NCBI GenBank assembly: GCA_930367215.1
Contig: OV884059.1
Coordinates: 52,174,957-52,238,956, forward strand
Direction: 5' to 3'
Length of the DNA stretch: 64,000 nt
From: Pollenia angustigena
Taxonomy: Eukaryota > Arthropoda > Insecta > Diptera > Polleniidae
A model generated the notes under the pieces. It saw nothing but the letters and a program-made list of their open reading frames with translations. It was not told the origin of the DNA and did not search any database. The position numbers and the translations under genes are program-made. Shown piece by piece: positions 57,781 through 64,000 of the stretch. Within the stretch, counting starts at the first letter, position 1. Every line of letters starts with the position of its first letter.

Positions 57781-58225
57781 CAACATTGCCAGTAACCTAC
57801 AAATATTGAATATTAAAAGCATTTACCAACTCACACTTATCAGCGAATTCTACAATGATCCTAGATATTTAAACCCTATAAACCACAACCACAACACAAG
57901 GCAACGAGCAGAAGGAAGGTTCAAGGTTGAACGACATAAAAACAACTACGGAAAAAATGCTTTGATCACCACACTCCCAAACATATTCAATAAATTACCT
58001 ATAAACTTACTAAATATTACAAACCCACACAAAAGAAAATGATGTCTCAAAAATTATTTTATTTATAACCAATGAAAACTATAAAATTATACTATATCAA
58101 ATTTATATTTCATCCTGCAGATAAGCCAAAAGGCTTCGCGGAATTAGACCTTAGATTTTTCATGTATACCTTGAGAATATTAATAAATATTAATGAATTA
58201 AAAAAAAAAAAAAAAAAAAAAAAAT
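57781..58225 (+). pseudogene. CR1-like LINE C-terminal domain, 3' UTR and poly(A), copy 2
   Basis: The frame to 58042 reads MNIKSIYQLTLISEFYN, HNHNTRQRAEGRFKVERH, YGKNALITTLPNIFNKLP and NPHKRK, then a stop. The 3' UTR follows to the A-run at 58201-58224. Confidence 0.83.
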
Positions 58226-60020
58226 TATCCACTCCACCAGAAAGTCCTCAACTCCAACAAAGAATCCCTAATCGCCTCAATCCTAATGTTATTAAAGGCT
58301 CCCTCTATATCCAGAAACGCGGCGAGAGTATACTCCTTATGCCTCAGACCGTGCTCAATACAACCCACCACCTCATGTAACGCGCTTGAGCGTTGCTAAT
58401 AAGGCGGGTCTCAATATTACTCCTGAGATAGAAATCTACTAGCCTCTCAAGAGTCTTCAACAAAAACGAAGACAAACTAATAGGTCTAAAATCCCCCGGT
58501 TTCGAGTGGCCTGCTTTACCGGCCTTGGGTATGAAAATCACCCTGACCTCTCTCCACCCCCTAGGCAGATACCTCCTACTGAGGCATTTCCTAAATATAT
58601 CCACCAGCAGAAATGATGCATCGTCCGGGATGTTGCAAAGCATAGCCGGAAAAATACCATCCGGACCCGGTGATTTATATGGGTCGAAAGTATTGACCGC
58701 CCACGCCAGCTTCTCCCTTGTGACCATTTCATCGACGCAAGCGGAAGTATGAACCGATGTCACGGACATGGCGTCCCACTGACCGTCCTCCATACTACCG
58801 GTTTCCCTGCACCCGGGAAAGTGCGTCTCCATAAGTAAGGTTAGGGTTTTAGAGCTAGACTCAGTCCATGAGCCGTCATTTCTTTGGATGTAACCCAGGG
58901 CCTTAGGGTCGTTAGATAAAATCCGTCGGAATCTTGAAAGCTCGTTGACATTATCGATGGACGCACAAAATTGCATCCACGATAGTCGCTTTGCTCTCTT
59001 CAGATCCGCCTTATACCTGTTGAACTGCACCCTGTGATTGTTCCAATCATCTGGTGCTCTCGTAAGCTTGGCCCTATTAAACAGTCTGCTCACCGTATCC
59101 CTTTGAACATGAAGTTCCCTGGTCCACCATTTAGGCTGTTTACGCCTACCCGGAAACGTAACCGGGCAGGACTGCTCATAGCTTTCCCTTAGAAGATGAG
59201 TGAACCTATTCACCACCCCCTCTAGATCCGTCGGCAGCAAGTCGCCCAAGGCCTGGTGCGCCAACCCAGTTCGGACCCCTTCATTGAAGGAGTCCCATTT
59301 TGTCCCCCTCTGGTTCCTGAATGGAGCAGCCCTAGGTAGGTCAAAATTCAGTGCGAAGGTAATACGACTATGGTCTGAAAAAGTACAGTCCGTTGCCACC
59401 CTCCAATCAAAAACAATTTGCTCGTCACGGTTTACTAATGTCAGATCTATCACTGCCTGCTTATCTTTATTTCTGAACGTCGGCGTGTTACCCATATTAC
59501 AGATAATAAGATTGTTAGTAGTTATAAAATTAAACATTAACTCACCTCTTTTATTAATATCTGCACTCCCCCTTTGGCTGTGATGAGCATTGGCATCGCA
59601 GCCCAACACAAGGATTGCACCTCTCCTCCTTGCATATGCCGTGAGTTGCCGCACCTCTGTACCCGGTGGGTCCAACCCCTCGTATGGCATATACACTGAG
59701 GCCAGTGTAAGCGTACGCTTCCCTTTGGCCTCTCCACTTATAACGGTCAAGTCACCGCACCTGAAAGAATGAGATATGAGAAAATTCAATTCACTTCTCG
59801 CTAGTATACACGTTCTTACCTTGTCCTCTGTGGACGGGACAAACAGAGTGTATCCCGCAACCCTTAAAACGGAAACCTTATTTTTATTTATCCAAGGTTC
59901 GGGCTGGATAAGGGCTACGTCCGTCCGAGTACTGGAGAGGAAGGTTGCAAGTTCGGCTGAGGCTGATTCGCAATGGTGCAGGTTTATTTGCACCACTAAC
60001 AGCCTCTTTGGTCCTGCCAT
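58226..60020 (-). pseudogene. ORF2: LOA-type LINE ORF2: endonuclease and first half of reverse transcriptase
   Basis: It starts MAGPKRLLVVQINLHHCESA at 60020. Endonuclease motifs: IQPEPWI (Glu), LGCDANAHH (Asp/Asn), CTFSDHSRI (Asp/His). Reverse transcriptase: YKSPGPDGIFPAML, IFIPKAGKAGHSKPGDFRPI and SLSSFLLKTLERL. A frameshift near 58380 is followed, in another frame, by AAFLDIEGAFNNI (block A) up to 58228, where the CR1-like LINE begins. The main frame is 558 codons long. The remaining ORF2 is at 53078-54746. Confidence 0.88.
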
Positions 60021-60047
60021 GCTTCGGATACCAAAACCTGACGTTAC

Positions 60048-60434
60048 CTAAACCGAATCTAACCACCCCCCCCCCCCCACCTCCTCCAAGAATTCCATGG
60101 ACTTCCGATCGATTGCGAAACGGAAGTCCTTGCCGGTATTCTCCTTACACACCAGTGAGGTCACTAGCCTCCATTGGTCAGTAAGAAGCCTGCTGTTCTG
60201 GTTGCCCAATATTGCCAGTATAGTTTCCACCTTGCGTACGGGAGGTGGAATCCACTTTGTCACTATGGACCTAATTGGCAAGTCGGAGGCTTGTATGAGT
60301 TCAAGCCTTGCCCCCGGGTTAATGTCGCCGCATTTGCCAATTGTGGTTCTTAAGAACTCCAATGAATTCTTGTTACCACAGTTGACAACCTTGACTCCCT
60401 TCACCCAGTCCACACCATTGAAGGATACGCCCAT
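60048..60434 (-). pseudogene. ORF1: LOA-type LINE ORF1, C-terminal part
   Basis: 128 codons with NGVDWVKGVKVVNCGNKNSL, GARLELIQASDLPIRSIVTK and WIPPP. This is reminiscent of the DUF4780 region carried by ORF1 of several insect LINEs (memory). It stops 28 bp before the ORF2 start. A poly-C run lies at about 60066-60080 within it. Its 5' end is cut off at about 60434, where a MITE begins. Confidence 0.65.
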
Positions 60435-61134
60435 GTTCTGTAACTCTCGCGTCGATAAACCTTTCGACTGAAATGTGTGAAATGAAACAAAAATGCCGTA
60501 TATTAAAAAAAAACAGCTGTTTTTCTCACTAAACTGTGTCTGTAACTTTTTTTGGCGAGTACAGAATGTGACGTAAGGAAATTACTCGCCAATTTACAGA
60601 AAAAGTGTATCTGTAACATTTTGGTGAGAAAAGTTCCCGCTTTGAACTGTCAAATAAACTCACGAATAAAATGGAGCGAGAAAAAATTTTAACACCAAAA
60701 AACAATTAAAAATGCAAATAATATTTTGTTTTTGTCACATTTTTTCATTGTTAAATTATTTTGCTTTTAACATTTTAATAAAATTTATAAATGTTTTCAA
60801 AGCTCTTTTGCAAGCAACACACATTAAAGTCGCACTTTACATTATTTGGTGTTGCCGACGCTTATATTTTCGCCGCCGTCGTTGAAAAATGTTCAATTTC
60901 AGTAATTTTTGATCGCCGTCAACGATATGAGTTACTGGCGTTCTCAACCTCTGCAATGTCACATCGGCTTCGAGTGCAATGTTATGGCATTTATAACGTA
61001 ACGACGTAATCTCTTTCGATAGTTTTCGACATGAGTTAAAGACACAGTTTTTTCTCACTTTTTGAGAAACGATGGAATATTTTGTTTCACGTCTTTTCGA
61101 CGCGATAAGTTCTCACTAAAGTTACAGAACATGG
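60431..61134. mobile_element. 704-bp MITE with CCCATGTTCTGTAACT ends
   Basis: The left end CCCATGTTCTGTAACT matches inverted at the right end (AAAGTTACAGAACATGGG). Inside there are repeated CTCACTAAA/GTGAGAAAA motifs and a GCGTCGA(A/T)AA(A/G) block near both ends. TAC occurs near both sides (60426-60428 and 61135-61137), so a 3-bp duplication is possible. No transposase. Confidence 0.65.
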
Positions 61135-62255
61135 GTACATGTCAACAATAAAAATTAGACGATTGCTTTTAATATTATGACGACAGACTAGCTCGCTGTT
61201 CGTTATATCACCCTTTTTGTAAAAAAATAGTCGTAAAATTAGAAGATGAGGGCATTTCTAATATTCCCTGAATATTATATTTTTTTATATTTTTATTTTT
61301 ATTTTATGCATGTTTATGTGATGTTTAAGCAGTGTGACCATGTTGGCAATTTTGCAGCGCTTGGCATTTTTTTAAAGATTTTTATAAAATGTTTCTGGCT
61401 TTCTTTAGAATTATTTTAAAAATTGAAGAATATTTTTATTGATGTAACTTAGGTTTTTTTATATTGCAAAAAATTTTGACTAAAAATAGTTGTACTAAAA
61501 ATGGATAATTCTTATTTTAAGATATATCTTACCAGTCTAGTAAACAAATTTAATATTAAGGGAATATTAGAAATGACCTTATCATGTTGATTGTAAAAAT
61601 TATTTGATATATGATATAACGATATAAAAGTTCAAATAAATTTCATTTTATTTTTTACAAGACGATGTTTGTGCGATTTTTAATGAATACTTTTAAGTAG
61701 TGTAACCATTTTGCCATTTTTTAAGGTAAATTCAGCACCAAAAACTTAGATTTGGCTGCAAAATTTTTATTTGGCATTTTATTTAGCTTTTTAAGAAATG
61801 TTTTAAGCTTCTTTTGATAAATTTTAAAAGTTGGAAAGAATAGTCTAAGCTATTAAATCTAATATTTTCTTATAAATTGTTATTAACTAGCTTTTACGCA
61901 ATCAATGATGACTTTTTTTAATATATAAAAAAGTAATCTGGTCTAAATATCTTTTTATAAATTCTTTTAAATCGAAATGGAAATAAAATCGTTTGTATTT
62001 TGTTTTTATCAGAGGGCCTTCCAATTTCAAACTTAACCAACTGCGTATATCTGATGCTATATCAAATCTACCTAAATACTTGTTTAGATATTACCATTTA
62101 TTTTAAATTTGTTTAAAATAAGTCATTAAAATTTATAAAGACTTAAAAAACAAATAATGAACTTTAAGAATTATTTCTAGCATTTTAAAAATTATTTTAG
62201 CATTTTTTGGCCTTGTCAAATGCCAGAGTAAGCTGTGAACAAATTTTAAGATCTG

Positions 62256-62488
62256 GGGGCAAATTTTGGCAGTCGTGATCGAATACTCTTTCGATTCGAA
62301 AGCATTTTTAGCTCTAATTCTTTCTGTTCATACTGAACGGATCGAAATTTTTTCTTAAGTGTTGTAAAACATTTATTTAAGTGTTCATAACACAAAAAAA
62401 AAATAATAACGATACGTTCAGTATCGACTAAAATAAAATTTCTTTCGAATCGAAAAAGTATTGGATCACGACTGCCATAATTTGCCCC
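62256..62488. mobile_element. 233-bp MITE, same family as 51177-51416
   Basis: Ends GGGGCAAATTTTGGCAGTC and inverted at the right. CTG occurs on both sides (62253-62255 and 62489-62491). R1 at 38554-38556 and R2 at 50998-51000 show the empty site with a single CTG. Confidence 0.87.
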
Positions 62489-63000
62489 CTGTTTCTATGT
62501 CATTGTTTTCGTCAATAAAATTATACAAACGTACATGTTTCTTGCTTTTTGAATTTATTTAACATTTAAGTACGCAAATACATACATATTGTTGAATGTT
62601 TTGTTTTGTTTTGAAATAACAAATGCAATTTTTTTTTAGAAATAATAAGATTTTTTTGAAATAATATGGCTACACTTGTGTAAGAAGAGATGCTGTGCAC
62701 ATAGCAACAATCCGTTTCTAAAACTAAAAACAACAACCACACTCATGAAAAGACTGGCTACCTATACACATAAATAACTTTTGCATATACATAGTTACTA
62801 CATATATACATAGGTATTTAATTTTAAGCCAAAAACAAATTATAAAATATGGTTTTGGTTTAACATGTATGTAAGTTAAGCGAATGATTAATTTACATTG
62901 TCAATAGAATGGAAAAAATCAAAAATTGCTGAATAATTTAAAATAGCTTATAGAATATAAAAAATATTAACAAACAAATTTTTTCCAAAAGGTGATCGTC

Positions 63001-63069
63001 GGATTCGAACCGCGGTAATAACTAAACACAACACGCTTCTTGGTCAACCGCCCAAACAACTCAGCTATT
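63001..63069 (-). repeat. tRNA-like module in R3
   Basis: B box GCGGTTCGAATCC and A-box-like TAGCTGAGTTGTTTGG on the minus strand; copy of the R2 module. Confidence 0.58.
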
Positions 63070-63541
63070 AATGCTATTTCAAATGAAGAATTAAAGTAGA
63101 ATATATTCCGTCAAATTGTCTGTTAAATATGTAGGTATGTATTTTTCAATTTAAGCGACCAACCATGTACAAGCGTGTGTATGCTTAACATTCAACTCGT
63201 TCGAATAAAAACAAAAACAGCAACCACAAGGGAAAAATTAGAGGTAGTCGTGGTTTTTTGCTTATAACTCCGCCATTTTTGGCCCGATCTGTCTGAGGTT
63301 CAATAGGAAACAATTCCGGACCATATGTGACATAAATGTATAATAACCTGGGCCCCATCATATATGGGGTCTTCGGAAAATCCATTTCAACGGACAGACG
63401 GACACCGTTAAATCAACTTCGCTTCTTATAAGGACCCAGAATATATATACTTTATATGGTCTAACATCAATATTAAAGAAATTACAAACGGAATGACAAA
63501 CTTATATATACCCTATTCACCACCTGTGGTGAAGAGTATAA

Positions 63542-63900
63542 AAAGGCAAACACACCATACAAAGAAAAAATAAAAATAAAAGTTGGAAAGTGAATCCGTG
63601 GTTGAACGATAATTTATTAAAATATTGTACTATTAGGGATAACTTTATAGCAAGTGGAGAAACAATAAAAATTTTGAAAATGAATATAAAAAGCTTACAA
63701 ATACATTAAGCAAAAAATTAAATTATGCAAACAACAATTATTACAAACTAAAATTTATAGAAAATAAAAAAAAACATGCGTGTAACCTGGCAACTGATAA
63801 ACGAAATAACGGGTAAAAAATATAATAATCTGGATCAACAATTATTAAATTACGTACACAATTTGTATTTGAATTACATTTGAATATTTGAATTACATTT
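63542..63900 (+). pseudogene. CR1-like LINE fragment (endonuclease to reverse transcriptase linker)
   Basis: Right after the Helitron 3' end the frame reads KVNPWLNDNLLKYCTIRDN and later VTWQLINEITGKKYNNLDQQ, matching 55281-55540. One-base gaps shift the frame near 63640 and 63770. It ends by about 63860; the last 100-140 bp to the window end are AT-rich and unassigned. Confidence 0.78.
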
Positions 63901-64000
63901 CAAAACAACATATTCAATTTATAAAATTAAATATACAAAGTATAATTAAAACAAGTATATTTGTTAGTTCAACATGCCTCCTCAAATTGTATTTGTTTTA

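Larger units (their letters stand above)
54762..58225 (+). mobile_element. Second long CR1-like LINE copy, inserted into the LOA LINE
   Basis: It starts inside the endonuclease near 54783 and ends with a poly(A) run of 24 at 58201-58224. It covers the endonuclease end, the reverse transcriptase (with an internal deletion), the Asn/Thr-rich spacer, the C-terminal domain and a 180-bp 3' UTR. TTAT occurs at both junctions and may be a short target duplication. Confidence 0.83.
61137..63541. repeat. Copy R3 of the long Helitron-like region
   Basis: It begins abruptly at the sequence corresponding to about 49823 of R2 and runs to the 3' palindrome ending near 63541. It contains a MITE (62256-62488), a tRNA-like module (63001-63069) and the mini-me core near 63432. 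The 5' half of the element is missing. Confidence 0.8.

Noticed and set aside
56877..57822. Long Val/Cys/Ile-rich frames on the minus strand
   Set aside because: They are antisense shadows of the AACA-rich spacer; the composition follows from the repeat, not from a protein.

Overview
Organism and general character. The window is AT-rich eukaryotic DNA packed with transposable elements. The element set (Jockey, LOA-like and CR1-like LINEs, an LTR element with gag, pol and env, a Penelope-like element, DINE-1/mini-me-type Helitron relatives, PIF/Harbinger and hAT-type DNA elements, tRNA-derived SINEs) points to a higher fly (Diptera, Brachycera), probably a repeat-rich or heterochromatic region. 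I cannot name the species. I recognise no single-copy host gene. The only long intact reading frame that is not clearly retroelement is the partial 243-codon frame at the left edge. Family assignments rest on motifs and memory; no database was searched.

Layout. 1-1530: partial uncharacterised ORF and a repeat-like stretch. 1531-5352: a 5'-truncated Jockey-type LINE (minus) between inverted flanks, with tRNA-derived SINE pieces. 5541-7485: a SINE, a fragment of the CR1-like LINE and two MITEs. 7499-15415: a nearly complete Ty3/gypsy-type provirus with env (minus), broken by one nonsense codon in pol and one in env. 15740-17385: truncated LINE. 17514-22600: degenerate 470-bp repeats, a 652-bp MITE with a TTA target duplication, and LINE and transposon fragments. 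23042-27334: a long but decayed Jockey LINE with both ORFs (plus). 27931-37193: a nearly identical tandem duplication of about 4.63 kb carrying the 5' part of a CR1-like LINE. 37194-46018: the rest of that LINE, interrupted by Helitron-like sequence and by two oppositely oriented PIF/Harbinger derivatives. 46019-52670: a Penelope-like element split by a 5.8-kb Helitron-like insertion that itself holds four further insertions. 52860-60434: a LOA-type LINE (minus) split by a second CR1-like LINE (plus). 60431-63541: a MITE and a third copy of the Helitron-like 3' region. 63542 to end: the start of another CR1-like LINE piece.

How the parts relate. The window is a record of nested insertion. Because the same Helitron-like sequence occurs three times (37194-39638, 49740-52347, 61137-63541) and the 470-bp repeat three times, several insertions can be compared with an empty site inside the window, giving target duplications and relative order. 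One CR1-like LINE family accounts for at least five separate loci. Its ORF2 has an unusual feature: a long Asn/Thr-rich spacer between the reverse transcriptase and the conserved C-terminal domain. A second unusual feature is that the Helitron-like elements repeatedly carry a tRNA-like module with A and B boxes on the strand opposite to the element.
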